The notes under the pieces: model-generated
Seen by the model: the letters and a program-made list of their open reading frames with translations, nothing else
Told to the model about the DNA's origin: nothing
Database searches by the model: none
DNA from: Beijerinckiaceae bacterium RH AL1
GTDB taxonomy: Bacteria > Pseudomonadota > Alphaproteobacteria > Rhizobiales > Beijerinckiaceae
Length of the DNA: 64,000 nt
Assembly: GCA_901457705.2 (NCBI GenBank)
Contig: LR590083.2
Location: 1,364,597 to 1,428,596, forward strand
Direction: 5' to 3'
Made by a program: the position numbers and the translations under genes
Shown here: piece after piece, positions 45,642-54,911 of the stretch
How the letters are laid out: each line of letters opens with the position of its first letter
How positions within the stretch are numbered: the first letter of the stretch is position 1

Positions 45642-48116
45642 ATGTTTCGTATCAAGGGTCACATCCACCGGCTTGCCCACTTCGCTGCCGTGCTGATTTG
45701 CCTGACGACCTTTGCTGCCTCCGCCTTCGCGGCGCAGATCTCCATCCGCGGCAACCACCGCGTCGACTCCGAGACGATCCGATCGTACTTCGCCGGCACG
45801 TCGGCGGACGAGGTCAACAAGGGCGTCAAGGACCTCTACGCCACCGGGCTCTTCTCGAGCGTCAAGGTCAGCCGCGCCGGCGGCGGCGTCGTGATCACCG
45901 TCGACGAGAACCGCTCGATCAACCGCGTGGTCTTCGAGGGCAACAGCAAGGTCAAGTCCGAGCAGCTCGCCGGCGAGATCGTGTCGAAGACGCGCGGCTC
46001 CTACAGCCCGACGATCGTCAACGCCGACATCGAGCGCATCAAGGACATCTACCGCCGCTCCGGCCGCGCCGCCGCAACCGTGACCGCGCGCACGGTCGAG
46101 CTGCCGAACGGCAAGCTCGACGTCGTCTTCACGGTCAACGAGGGCGATAAGACCGGCATCAAGCAGATCAACTTCGTCGGCAACCACGCTTTCTCGGGCG
46201 GCAAGCTGCGCGACCTGATGGAAACGACGGAGATGAACTTCCTGTCGTTCTTCAAGTCGTCGGACGTCTACGACCCGACGAAGATCGGCAGCGACCTCGA
46301 GCTGATCCGCCGCTTCTACCTGAAGAACGGCTACGCCGACTTCCGCGTCATCGGCTCGGACGCCCAGTATGTCCCGGCCAAAAACGGCTACGTCATCACG
46401 ATCACGGTCGAGGAAGGCCCGAAGTACACGGTCGGCTCCGTCAGCGTTGATTCGCGCGTCCCCGCGATCACCAACGCCAGCCTGCAGCGCTTCATCCGCC
46501 TTGGCGTCGGCGACACCTACAACGGCGACCAGGTCGAGAAGACCGTCGAGCAGATGACCCGCGAGGTGAACCGCCGCGGCTACGCCTTCTCGCAAGTCAA
46601 GCCGCGCGGCGACCGCGACCCGGTCTCGCGCAAGGTCTCCATCGTCTTCACGGTGGAAGAGGGCCCGCGCGTCTACATCGAGCGCATCGTCATCACCGGC
46701 AACACCCGCACGCGCGACTACGTCATCCGCCGCGAGTTCGAGATCGGCGAGGGCGACGCCTACAACAAGGTGCTGATCGACAAGACGGAGCGGCGCCTCA
46801 ACGGCCTCGGCTTCTTCAAGAAGGTCACGATCACCAACCAGCCGGGCTCGGCGCCCGACCGCGTGATCCTCGTCGTCAACGTCGAGGACCAGCCCACCGG
46901 CTCGCTGTCGCTCTCCGGCGGTTACTCGACGGTCGACGGCATCATCGGCGAGGTCGCGGTTACCGAGACCAACTTCCTCGGTCGCGGCCAGTACGTCCGC
47001 GCCGCCCTGACGGCCGGCCAGCGTACCCGCGGCATCGAGTTCAACTTCACCGAGCCGTACTTCCTCGGCCAGCGGCTGGCGGCGGGCTTCGACCTCTTCG
47101 CCAAGCAGACCGACGTGTCGCAGTACTCGTTCTACAACAACTTCGTGCTCGGCGGCACGTTGCGCCTCGGCCTGCCAGTGACGGACGAGATCACCTTCTC
47201 GCCGCGCTACTCGATCTACCGCTCGGAGATCTCGATCCCGAACAGCGCGCAGTACCCGTACAACGACTGTTCGTCGCCGATATACGGCATCACGCCGTCG
47301 CCGGATCACTCGGGCCACGCCTACGGCACGCTCGGCGCCAACCCCTACTACAACTGCTTGAACAACGGCGAAGCCTCGCTGGCGCTGAAGCAGGCGGCCG
47401 GCCAGACCGTCACGTCCCTCTTCGGCTACACGCTGTCCTACAACTCGATCGACAACCCGAAGAACCCGGCCGAGGGCTTCCTCGCCGAGCTGCGCCAGGA
47501 CATCGCCGGCGCGGGTGGCACGGAGCACTTCCTGCGCACCACGGGCGACATCCGCTACTATCACCCGATCTACGACCAGATCATCGGCCTGGTGCACCTG
47601 CAGGCCGGCGACATCCGCAGCACCAGCGGCGGCAACAACAACCTGCGCATCGTCGACAACTTCAACCTCGGCCCGACCCTGGTTCGCGGCTTCGCCCCGG
47701 ACGGTATCGGTCCGCGCGACGTGTCGAACGGCATCGACTACTCGGGCAACCCGCTCGGCGGCACCGAGTACTGGGGCGCCTCGGTCGAGAGCCAGTTCCC
47801 GCTCTACGGCGTGCCGCGCGACCTCGGCCTGAAGGGCGCCGTCTTCTACGACGCCGGCTCGGTCTTCGGCTTCCACGGCCAGACCAACTTCACGAACGGC
47901 GGCAGGGTCGTCCCCTACGATACGGCGCCGCTCTACACGCAGGGCAACACGATCACCGTCGGCGGCAACACGACGTCGATCCGCTCGGCGGCCGGTGTCT
48001 CGCTCATCTGGGCATCGCCGCTCGGTCCGATCCGCTTCGACTTCGCCAAGGCGATCACCAAGAACCTGTACGACCAGACGCAGATCTTCCGCTTCTCGGG
48101 TGGCGCGACCTTCTGA
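45642..48116 (+). CDS. bamA: outer membrane protein assembly factor BamA
   Basis: Central component of the BAM complex that inserts outer-membrane barrels, 824 residues from the ATG at 45642. A signal peptide (RLAHFAAVLICLTTFAASAFA) is followed by five POTRA domains and a C-terminal 16-strand barrel ending in GGATF with the terminal Phe used for recognition. Landmarks: QISIRGNHRVDSETIRSY, VFEGNSKVKSEQL, the NFVGNHAFSGGKLRD POTRA unit, VEEGPRVYIERI, and the loop6-like IGPRD and VRGFAPDG. The ATG at 45618 is an alternative start. A terminator hairpin follows. Confidence 0.95.
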   Translation: MFRIKGHIHRLAHFAAVLICLTTFAASAFAAQISIRGNHRVDSETIRSYFAGTSADEVNKGVKDLYATGLFSSVKVSRAGGGVVITVDENRSINRVVFEGNSKVKSEQLAGEIVSKTRGSYSPTIVNADIERIKDIYRRSGRAAATVTARTVELPNGKLDVVFTVNEGDKTGIKQINFVGNHAFSGGKLRDLMETTEMNFLSFFKSSDVYDPTKIGSDLELIRRFYLKNGYADFRVIGSDAQYVPAKNGYVITITVEEGPKYTVGSVSVDSRVPAITNASLQRFIRLGVGDTYNGDQVEKTVEQMTREVNRRGYAFSQVKPRGDRDPVSRKVSIVFTVEEGPRVYIERIVITGNTRTRDYVIRREFEIGEGDAYNKVLIDKTERRLNGLGFFKKVTITNQPGSAPDRVILVVNVEDQPTGSLSLSGGYSTVDGIIGEVAVTETNFLGRGQYVRAALTAGQRTRGIEFNFTEPYFLGQRLAAGFDLFAKQTDVSQYSFYNNFVLGGTLRLGLPVTDEITFSPRYSIYRSEISIPNSAQYPYNDCSSPIYGITPSPDHSGHAYGTLGANPYYNCLNNGEASLALKQAAGQTVTSLFGYTLSYNSIDNPKNPAEGFLAELRQDIAGAGGTEHFLRTTGDIRYYHPIYDQIIGLVHLQAGDIRSTSGGNNNLRIVDNFNLGPTLVRGFAPDGIGPRDVSNGIDYSGNPLGGTEYWGASVESQFPLYGVPRDLGLKGAVFYDAGSVFGFHGQTNFTNGGRVVPYDTAPLYTQGNTITVGGNTTSIRSAAGVSLIWASPLGPIRFDFAKAITKNLYDQTQIFRFSGGATF

Positions 48117-48142
48117 TCGACCGGCCAAGGCAGGAAATCGCG

Positions 48143-48170
48143 GAGGGGAGCCGGCAACGGCTCCCCTCTT
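48143..48170 (+). terminator. rho-independent terminator after bamA
   Basis: Stem GAGGGGAGCCG / CGGCTCCCCTC with loop GCAA, followed by TT. It lies 27 bp after the bamA stop, so lpxD-like and fabZ probably need their own promoter or read-through. Confidence 0.8.
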
Positions 48171-48237
48171 GCATTTCGGCGGGTCGCGACCGATCAGGCG
48201 AGCGCCGTCGCGTCGCGGCCATCGGACCCAACGCCTC

Positions 48238-49050
48238 ATGAGCGATCCCGTATTCCGCAGGCCGGCCAACGTCCTGTCGCTTGCCGCGGCGGCCGCCGCC
48301 GCCGGCTGCGCGCTGCCGGCGGGCTGCGATCCCGAGCGCCTGATCGTCGGCGTGGCGACGCTGGCCCTCGCCGCGCGCGACCAGCTCGCGCTTGCAGCCG
48401 ACGAGAGCGTGCTGCCCGAGCTCGCCGCGACGCGCGCCGCCGGATGCCTCGTCCCGCCCGCGCTTGCCGCGCATGTTCCGGCCTGGACCATTGCGCTGGT
48501 CAGCGAGGCGCCGGTCGAGGCCTTCGCACGGCTCGCGGCGCGTTTCGATCCCGAGACCCGCCGCCCCTCCGTCTGGCTCGATGCCGAGATGATCGATCGC
48601 CGCGCGCTCGTGGCGGCGGACGCCAAGCTCGAGCCGGGCGTGCGCGTGGCGCCTGGCGCGGTCATCGGGCCGGGCGCCGAGATCGGCGCGGCGACGAGCA
48701 TCGGCGCGAACGCGGTCATCGAGGCTGGGGTGCGCGTAGGTCGCGGCTGCGCCATCGGCGCTCATGTCACCATCGGTCATGCACTGGTCGGCGATCGCGT
48801 CGTGATCCATCCCGGCGCACGCATCGGCGTGATCGAGCCTGGCGGCCCGCCGTGCCTCGGGCGAGCGATCATCCAGGATGCGGTCGAGATCGGAGCCAAC
48901 GCCGCGATCGCGCGCGGGGGCGCCGCCGACACCATCTTGGGCGAAGGCGCCGTCGTGGCGGCGTGCGCCTACCTGGCGTGCGACACGGTCGTGGCCCGCT
49001 TCGGCCGAGTCGATGCCGCTGCCGGCGGCGGTGCCTCGCGTCGGGGGTGA
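48238..49050 (+). CDS. lpxD: truncated LpxD-like acyltransferase lacking the catalytic His
   Basis: Recognisable as LpxD (UDP-3-O-acylglucosamine N-acyltransferase) by position after bamA and by sequence: an N-terminal nucleotide-binding domain (residues about 1-110), then hexapeptide coils PGVRVAPGAVIGPGAEIGAATSIGANAVIEAG and VEIGANAAIARGGAADTILGEG. The family Asp in TIDRG is Ala here (AIARG), and the catalytic QIxHN is replaced by AYLACDT. The family length is about 340-350, but this is 270 residues, missing the final beta-helix coils and the C-terminal helices; no other frame supplies them. Either a decayed gene or a divergent enzyme with changed chemistry. Confidence 0.72.
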   Translation: MSDPVFRRPANVLSLAAAAAAAGCALPAGCDPERLIVGVATLALAARDQLALAADESVLPELAATRAAGCLVPPALAAHVPAWTIALVSEAPVEAFARLAARFDPETRRPSVWLDAEMIDRRALVAADAKLEPGVRVAPGAVIGPGAEIGAATSIGANAVIEAGVRVGRGCAIGAHVTIGHALVGDRVVIHPGARIGVIEPGGPPCLGRAIIQDAVEIGANAAIARGGAADTILGEGAVVAACAYLACDTVVARFGRVDAAAGGGASRRG

Positions 49051-49142
49051 CGTCGAGCGGCGGCGTTTTGCCCGCCGCCAAAATGGTCTAGAGGGAGCGT
49101 CCGCGGCGGCGCAGGATCGTCCCGGCGAGCGAAGGCACAGAA

Positions 49143-49619
49143 ATGGACGATGTGGTGACCAAGCGCGTTGCCCAGGGCTTCAACATTCAAGAGATCATGA
49201 AGCACCTGCCGCATCGCTATCCCTTCCTGATGGTCGACCGCATCCTCGAGTGGGACGAGGACAAGACCTGCGTCGGGTTGAAGAACGTCACAATCAACGA
49301 GCCGCACTTCCAGGGGCACTTTCCCGGCGAGCCGGTCATGCCCGGCGTGCTGCTGATCGAAGGCATGGCGCAGACCGCCGGTGCGTTCTGCATCGCGCAT
49401 AGCGCGCAGGACGGGAAGCCGGCGCCGCTCGTCTATTTCATGACCATCGACAACGCGAAGTTCCGCAAGCCGGTGGTGCCTGGCGACCGCGTCGAGTTCC
49501 ATGTCGAGCGCACCAATCGTCGTCGCAACATGTCGTGGTTCAAGGGACGCGCGCTGGTCGACGGCGTCTGCGTCTGCGAGGCGGAGTTTTCGGCGCTGCT
49601 GGCGGAGAAGCCGGTCTAG
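49143..49619 (+). CDS. fabZ: 3-hydroxyacyl-ACP dehydratase FabZ
   Basis: Hot-dog-fold dehydratase of fatty-acid synthesis, 158 residues. Catalytic His in [13 protein letters not shown] and Glu in the helix [20 protein letters not shown] (PGVL-IEGMAQ). Normal length. The ATG at 49143 follows GCGAAGGC. Usually followed by lpxA, lpxI, lpxB; here an NADPH:quinone reductase gene follows instead. Confidence 0.95.
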   Translation: MDDVVTKRVAQGFNIQEIMKHLPHRYPFLMVDRILEWDEDKTCVGLKNVTINEPHFQGHFPGEPVMPGVLLIEGMAQTAGAFCIAHSAQDGKPAPLVYFMTIDNAKFRKPVVPGDRVEFHVERTNRRRNMSWFKGRALVDGVCVCEAEFSALLAEKPV

Positions 49620-49646
49620 GCGCAGGCGGAACATGCGGAGGCAGGA

Positions 49647-50621
49647 ATGGTGAAGGCGATACGGGTCCACGAGTTCGGCGGCCCGGAGGTGATGCGCGTC
49701 GAGGACATCGAGATCCCGCCGCCCGGCAAGGACGAGGTGCTCGTCCGCTTCCATGCGGCGGGCGTCAACTACATCGACACCTACTTCCGGAGCGGCGCCT
49801 ACAAGCCGCCGGAGATGCCGTTCATTCCCGGCAGCGAGGGCGCCGGCGAGATCGCTGCGCTCGGCAAGGGCGCGAAGGGGTTTAAGGAGGGCGACCGCGT
49901 CGCCTTCGTCGGGTCCCTCGGCTGCTACGCCGAGCAGCGCCTCGTGCCCGCCGACCGTCTGATCAAGCTTCCCAAGGCCATCTCCTACGAGACGGCGGCG
50001 GCTATGATGCTGAAAGGCCTCACCGCGCAATACCTGCTGCACCAGACCTACAAGGTGAAGTCCGGCGACCGGATCCTCGTCCATGCGGCGGCGGGCGGCG
50101 TCGGGCTCATCCTATGCCAATGGGGCAGGGCGCTCGGCGCAACCGTGATCGGCACCGCCGGAACGCCGGAGAAGGCCGAGCTTGCCAAGCAGGCCGGGGC
50201 GAAGCACGTGATCCTCTACCGCGAGGAGGACTTCGTCGCGCGCGTCAAGGAGCTCACCAAGGGCAAGCTCTGCGATGTCGTCTACGACGGGATCGGCAAG
50301 ACGACGTTTCCGGGCTCGCTCGATTGCCTGCGGCCGCTCGGCATGTTCGCGAGCTTCGGCTCCGCCTCGGGCAAGATCGACGCCTTCGACATCGGCCTGC
50401 TGGCGCAGAAGGGCTCGCTCTTCGCGACGCGCCCGACGTTGGCGACCTACACGGCCGACCCGGACAACCTGCAGAAGATGGCGAAGGACCTGATGAACGT
50501 CGTCGCCGGTGGCGAGGTCCACATCGCGCTGCACGCGACCGCGCCGCTCGACGATGCTGTCGCCGTGCACAAGTCGCTCGAGTCGCGCGCAACGACGGGC
50601 TCGACGGTTCTCACCTTCTGA
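49647..50621 (+). CDS. NADPH:quinone oxidoreductase (zinc-independent MDR)
   Basis: Quinone reductase of the medium-chain dehydrogenase superfamily, 324 residues. N-terminal GroES-like domain: IRVHEFGGPEVM, GVNYIDTYFRSG, FIPGSEGAGEIAALG. Rossmann domain: RILVHAAAGGVGLILCQWGRALGA and the NADPH-binding region following. There are no zinc ligands, which is typical for Qor/QOR1. The AGGAATG context around 49647 gives the start. A terminator pair lies just after. Confidence 0.92.
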   Translation: MVKAIRVHEFGGPEVMRVEDIEIPPPGKDEVLVRFHAAGVNYIDTYFRSGAYKPPEMPFIPGSEGAGEIAALGKGAKGFKEGDRVAFVGSLGCYAEQRLVPADRLIKLPKAISYETAAAMMLKGLTAQYLLHQTYKVKSGDRILVHAAAGGVGLILCQWGRALGATVIGTAGTPEKAELAKQAGAKHVILYREEDFVARVKELTKGKLCDVVYDGIGKTTFPGSLDCLRPLGMFASFGSASGKIDAFDIGLLAQKGSLFATRPTLATYTADPDNLQKMAKDLMNVVAGGEVHIALHATAPLDDAVAVHKSLESRATTGSTVLTF

Positions 50622-50662
50622 TCGAGCGCACGCTCACGAGAAGAACGCGCCCCCGCAAAAGA

Positions 50663-50689
50663 AAAGAGCCCGGCTCGGCCGGGCTCTTT
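50663..50689. terminator. bidirectional rho-independent terminator
   Basis: Stem AAAGAGCCCGGC / GCCGGGCTCTTT with loop TCG between two convergent genes. An A-run precedes it, so it serves as U-tract for the minus-strand barrel gene; the plus-strand side ends TTTCC. Confidence 0.9.
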
Positions 50690-50715
50690 CCGTGTGCTTC
50701 GTCGAGGTTTTCGGC

Positions 50716-51504
50716 TCAGTAGCGAGCGACGACCGGAGCGACCGCCGGCGTCTCGAAGCGGTAGCTGAAGCCGCCCTGGACGCGGTTGTTGGTCTCGTGG
50801 TGGCGGACATTCAGGCCGCCCGCCGTGGAGCCGGCGAGATTCTCGGTGAACGTGCCGTAGTCGGTGTAGCGGTACTCTGCGCGCAGCGAGAAGTTGTTGG
50901 TGATCGCGTACTCGATACCGCCGCCGACCGTGTAGCCGACCCGGGTGTGCGACGAGTTGTCGGAGAGACCGTTGATCGTGTTCACGTAGCTGTTCTTCAG
51001 GTCGCCGAAGGCGGCGCCGCCCGTGGCGTAGAACAGCACGCGATCGTAGGCGACACCGACACGGCCGCGGATCGAGCCCTGGATGTCCTCGCGGATGCCG
51101 TTGTTGATCCCGCCGAGCAGGTAGTTGCTCTTGTAGTTGGAGCCGTCGGCGTCACCCTCGATACCGACCACGAGGCCGCCGCCGCCGAAGCCGCCGAAGC
51201 CGTTCAGGAACGGCAGCGACTGGGTCGAGAAGTTGTAGCCGACGTGACCGCCGCCGATGAAGCCGTTCGCCTTCTGGCTCCGCGACGCGAGGCCGAGGCC
51301 AGCCCTGTCGAACGCGTAGGCGTTGGACGCGCCGAACTCGTAGCCGGCCTGGCCACCGATGTAGAGGCCGGTCCAGGTGAAGACCGGGATCGGCGGCGGG
51401 ACGTAGACCGGGGGAGCGCGGCGCGACGGCAGGTCGGCCGCAAGGGCGGTGGTGGACAGAAGCGCAAGGCCGAGAGCGGCGGCGCCGTAGCTCTTGATCT
51501 GCAT
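50716..51504 (-). CDS. Omp25/Omp31-type outer-membrane beta-barrel protein, copy 1 (intact)
   Basis: A 262-residue small outer-membrane barrel. Signal peptide (MQIKSYGAAALGLALLSTTALA), then ADLPSRRAPPVYVPPPIPVFTWTGLYIGG, the Pro-rich and W-T-G start of the OMP_b-brl family. Strands include GHVGYNFSTQSL, VGIEGDADGSNYK, RGRVGVAYDRVLFYATGGAAFGDL and VGGGIEYAITNNFSLRAEYRYTDYG; the C-terminus is APVVARY with terminal aromatic Tyr. First of three paralogues (others at 51691-52451 and 54079-54911) and the only one with an uninterrupted frame. These barrels can be structural, adhesive or haem-binding; role unknown here. Confidence 0.9.
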   Translation of the reverse strand: MQIKSYGAAALGLALLSTTALAADLPSRRAPPVYVPPPIPVFTWTGLYIGGQAGYEFGASNAYAFDRAGLGLASRSQKANGFIGGGHVGYNFSTQSLPFLNGFGGFGGGGLVVGIEGDADGSNYKSNYLLGGINNGIREDIQGSIRGRVGVAYDRVLFYATGGAAFGDLKNSYVNTINGLSDNSSHTRVGYTVGGGIEYAITNNFSLRAEYRYTDYGTFTENLAGSTAGGLNVRHHETNNRVQGGFSYRFETPAVAPVVARY

Positions 51505-51648
51505 GGTGAGATCCCCTCTCTGAAGCAGCACACCTGTGTAACGCAGCGATCGTGGCAAAAGGCGACGAACGGACGAGTCCACCGGTCGCTTAAAAACACC
51601 CGTTGCAAACACGCTACAGAATGCTCGTCTATTGAGCAGACACACGAA

Positions 51649-51668
51649 AGCCCGGCCGGGGCCGGGCT
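51649..51668 (-). terminator. hairpin terminator after barrel copy 2
   Basis: Stem AGCCCGGCC / GGCCGGGCT with a tight loop, 22 bp after the minus-strand stop of the second barrel gene. The following T-tract on the minus strand is short (TTTC), so strength is uncertain. Confidence 0.65.
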
Positions 51669-51690
51669 CTCGCGATCGCGTCGCCCGGCC

Positions 51691-52451
51691 TCAGTAGCGC
51701 GCGACGACCGGCGCCGGCACGAACGTGTCGAACTTGTAGCTGAAGCCGCCCTGGACGCGGTTGTCGGTCTCGTGATGGCGCACGTTCACCGCGCCGATCT
51801 GGTCGTTGAAGGTGCCGAAGTCGGTGTAGCGATACTCGGCGCGCAGCGACCAGTTGTTGGAGATGGCGTACTCGACGCCGCCGCCGGCGGTCCAGCCGAC
51901 GCGGGTGTGCGACAGCGACGAGTTGAGAGCCCCGAACGTGTAGTTGTTCTTCAGGTCGCCGAAGGCGGCGCCGCCGGTGCCGTAGACCATGAAGCGGTCG
52001 AAGGCGACGCCGAGGCGGCCGCGGACCGAGCCCTGAATGTCCTGGCGGGTGGCGTCGCTGACGGCGCCGAGCAGGTAGTTCGACTTGTAGTTGGAGCCGT
52101 CGACGTCACCCTCGACGCCGAGCACCAGGCCGCCGGCGCCGAGGCCGCCGAAGTTGCCGAAGCCGAGCGACTGGGTCGAGAAGTTGTAGCCGACGTGGGC
52201 GCCGCCGATGACGCCGTTGGCGTTGACGTTGGCCGCCGAGAGGCCGACGCGGTTACCGGCCGACGCGAAGGCGTTCGACTTGCCGAACTCGTAGCCGACC
52301 TGGCCGCCGACGTAGAGGCCGGTCCAGGTGAAGACGGGATCGGCGGCGGGATGTAGACCGGCGGCGCGCGACGCGAGGGGAGGTCGGCCGCGAAGGCCGT
52401 GCCGGCGAGCGCACCGAGCGTCACCGTCGAGAGGAGAATCTTCTTGATCAC
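51691..52451 (-). pseudogene. Omp25/Omp31-type barrel, copy 2, single-base frameshift
   Basis: Paralogue of the barrel at 50716-51504. From GTG at 52451 it reads VIKKILLSTVTLGALAGTAFAADLPSRRAPPVYIPPPIP, then the frame shifts near 52335. Relative to copy 1 one base is missing (GAAGACGGG here, GAAGACCGGG in copy 1), and in the next frame VFTWTGLYVGGQVGYEFG continues. From there the protein is intact to its stop: GYNFSTQSL, GVEGDVDGSNYK, NNWSLRAEYRYTDFGTF, PAPVVARY. About 253 residues if repaired. Everything else, including ribosome site and signal peptide, is well preserved, so the shift is recent or an assembly error. Confidence 0.82.
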
Positions 52452-52635
52452 GGGGGTGGTCCTTTTCTGAAGCAGTGACGCTCGCCCGGCGGTTCGCCCG
52501 GCAAGCACCGAAAGCTCCTGATCGAAGCTTCGCCCGATGGTTTAGATCGTCAGAAGTATCTGATTGGTTACTGCAATTATTTGTTAAGCACGTTTATAAT
52601 CACAAAATCGCGAAATAAAAAGCAAATATAGACCA
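52452..52635. promoter_or_regulatory. AT-rich upstream region of barrel copy 2
   Basis: A 184-bp gap between the rimO stop and the barrel copy 2 start, both on the minus strand. About 52545-52635 is strikingly AT-rich compared with the rest of the window (AAATAAAAAGCAAATATAGACC, shown by position), and is the likely promoter for the barrel gene. I cannot fix the boxes by eye. Confidence 0.4.
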
Positions 52636-53973
52636 TTAACCAACAATACCGGTAAGGTCGTAGGCGTCCGAGGTCTGGATGCTCGCCGTCACCATATCGC
52701 CGACGCGGAGCGGCCGGCGGCTCGTGAGGTGGACCTTGCCGTCGATCTCGGGCGCGTCGCCCATCGTGCGGCCGATCCCGCCGCGCGGACCGCCCTCGTC
52801 GACGATGACCTTCAGGTGGCGCCCGACTTTTCGCTTGAGCAGCCGCGCGCTGATCGGCTGTTGGTGGGCCATCAAACGATCGCGTCGGCTCGCCCGCAGC
52901 TCGTCCGGCACCGGCTCGCGGCCAAGGTCGTTCGCGGCTGCGCCGGCGACGGGCTCGTAGGCGAAGGCGCCGACCCGATCGAGCTTCGCTTCGCTCAGCC
53001 AGTCGAGCAGGGCCTGGAAATCCTCCGTCGTCTCGCCGGGGAAGCCAGTGATGAAGGTCGAGCGAATCGCGAGGTCCGGGCAGTCGCGGCGCCAGGCGGC
53101 GATGCGGTCGAGCGTGCGGAGCTGGTCGCCGGGGCGCTTCATGGCCTTCAGCACCGCCGGGCTCGCATGCTGGAAGGGAATGTCGAGGTAAGGGAGCACC
53201 GCGCCCTCGGCCATCAGCGCGATGACCTCGTCGACGTGGGGATAGGGGTAGACGTAGTGCAGGCGTACCCAGGCGCCGAGCGAGCCGAGCTCGCGCACGA
53301 GGTCGAGGAATCGCGCGCGCACCTCGCGGCCCTGCCACAGGCTCGATTCGTAGCGCAGGTCGACTCCGTAGGCGCTGGTGTCCTGCGAGATGACGAGCAG
53401 CTCCTTGACGCCGGCCTTCACGAGCCGCTCGGCTTCGCGCAGCACGTCGGCGGCCGTCCGCGAGGCGAGTCGCCCGCGCAGATGCGGGATGATGCAGAAC
53501 GAGCAGCTGTTGTTGCAGCCCTCGGAGATCTTCAGATAGGCGTAATGGCGCGGCGTCAGCCGGATGCCCTGTTCCGGCACCAGCGACAGCTTGGGGTCGT
53601 GCGGCGCAGGGGCGGCGGCGCGCACCGCGCCGACGACGCTCGCATAATCCTGCGGCCCGGTGATCGCGAGCAGATCGGGAAAGCGGTCGCGGATCGCATC
53701 GGGCTCGGCGCCCATGCAGCCGGTGACGATCACCTTGCCGTTCGATTCCATCGCCTCACGGATCGCGGCGATCGATTCGGCCTTGGCGCTGTCGAGAAAT
53801 CCGCAGGTGTTGACGATCGCGAGGTCCGCGCCGGCGTGCGTCTTCGAGAGCTCGTAGCCCTCGGCGCGAAGCTGCGTGATGATCCGCTCGCTGTCGACGA
53901 GTGCCTTGGGGCAGCCGAGCGACACGAACGAGACTCTTGGGGCGGGGGCGGACAGGTCCGCTGGAGACGACAT
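52636..53973 (-). CDS. rimO: ribosomal protein S12 methylthiotransferase RimO
   Basis: Radical-SAM enzyme that methylthiolates Asp of ribosomal protein S12, 445 residues. N-terminal UPF0004 domain: [40 protein letters not shown] (the three cluster Cys). Radical-SAM [15 protein letters not shown], then IKEL-like [20 protein letters not shown], and a C-terminal TRAM domain. The exact [10 protein letters not shown] and QDTSAYG favour RimO over MiaB. ATG at 53973. Divergent or unrelated to the barrels on either side, which share its strand. Confidence 0.95.
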   Translation of the reverse strand: MSSPADLSAPAPRVSFVSLGCPKALVDSERIITQLRAEGYELSKTHAGADLAIVNTCGFLDSAKAESIAAIREAMESNGKVIVTGCMGAEPDAIRDRFPDLLAITGPQDYASVVGAVRAAAPAPHDPKLSLVPEQGIRLTPRHYAYLKISEGCNNSCSFCIIPHLRGRLASRTAADVLREAERLVKAGVKELLVISQDTSAYGVDLRYESSLWQGREVRARFLDLVRELGSLGAWVRLHYVYPYPHVDEVIALMAEGAVLPYLDIPFQHASPAVLKAMKRPGDQLRTLDRIAAWRRDCPDLAIRSTFITGFPGETTEDFQALLDWLSEAKLDRVGAFAYEPVAGAAANDLGREPVPDELRASRRDRLMAHQQPISARLLKRKVGRHLKVIVDEGGPRGGIGRTMGDAPEIDGKVHLTSRRPLRVGDMVTASIQTSDAYDLTGIVG

Positions 53974-54025
53974 CGCGGTCTGGTGCCACGCCGCCGGCGG
54001 GTCGAGCAATAGAGGCCCGACAAAA

Positions 54026-54052
54026 AAGAACCCGGCGCAAGGCCGGGTTCTT
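54026..54052 (-). terminator. rho-independent terminator after barrel copy 3
   Basis: Stem AAGAACCCGGC / GCCGGGTTCTT with a 5-nt loop; on the minus strand it is followed by TTTT (complement of the A-run at 54022-54027). It lies 27 bp after the barrel copy 3 stop and upstream of rimO. Confidence 0.9.
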
Positions 54053-54078
54053 CGTAAGCGTTGAAGTCGTAGTACCGC

Positions 54079-54911
54079 TCAGTAGCGGGCGACGACCGGG
54101 GCCGCGATGACCGGGTTGTCGAACTTGTAGCTGAAGCCGACGGTCGCGCGCTGCACGATCTCGTGGTGACGCGTGTTGAAGCCGAGGCCCGGCGTCACAT
54201 TGGTGAAGGTGCCGAAGTCGGAGTAGCGGTACTCGCCACGCAGCGACCAGTTGGTGGTGATGGCGTATTCCATGCCGCCACCGACGGTCCAGCCGATCTT
54301 GTCGCGCGTGAGATCGGTGTTGAGGGCCGTCGCCGGGCCGCCGAGGAACGAGTAGGTGTTGCGGAACTGCCCGAACGCCACACCGCCGGTGGCGAAGAAC
54401 AGAGCGCGGTCGACCGCGATACCGACGCGGCCGCGGACCGAGCCCGCCACTTCCTGACGCGTCGCGACGCCGAAGGGGCCGCCGAGGGGGCCTGCGGCAC
54501 CCGGGAAGATGACCTCGCCCTTGTAGTTCGAGCCGGTGATGTCACCTTCGATACCGATCACGCCGCCAGCGCCGCCGAAGCCGCCGACGAAGGGAATGCC
54601 GGCGATGCCGTTAGCCGCGCCGCCGAGCAGCGACTGCGTCGAGAAGTTGTAGCCGATGTGGCCGCCGCCGACGACACCGTCCGGCCGACCCACATTGTAG
54701 GTCACCCCACGGGCGCCAGCATACGACGTGGCGACGTCCTTGCCGAAGCCGTAGCCGATGTCGCCACCGACGTAGAAACCGGTCCAGGTGAAGACGGGGA
54801 TCGGCGGGGGATGTACACCGGAGGAGCCCGGCGCGAAGGCAGATCGGCTGCGAAGGCCGTTCCGCTAATGGCGACCAGCGCCACCGTTGACAAGAGGACT
54901 TTACGAATCAC
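54079..54911 (-). pseudogene. Omp25/Omp31-type barrel, copy 3, single-base frameshift
   Basis: Third paralogue. From GTG at 54911 (AAAGGA upstream) it reads VIRKVLLSTVALVAISGTAFAADLPSRRAPPVYIP, then loses frame within a G/C run at about 54806-54810. Read on the minus strand, there are five C where six are needed for IPPPIPVFTWTG. The rest is intact in the other frame: GHIGYNFSTQSLLGG, GGVIGIEGDITGSNYKGEV, RVGIAVDRALFFATGGVAFG, TTNWSLRGEYRYSDFGTF, APVVARY. About 277 residues if repaired. Copy 2 is broken within about a dozen bases of the same place. Homopolymer slippage could be phase variation, or a sequencing error. Confidence 0.82.

Noticed and set aside
45495-48755. 1086-codon open frame on the minus strand across bamA
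   Set aside because: It is antisense to an unambiguous bamA and lpxD-like gene; its composition (Arg/Val/Asp/Leu-rich, no domain) is the usual shadow of high-GC coding DNA.
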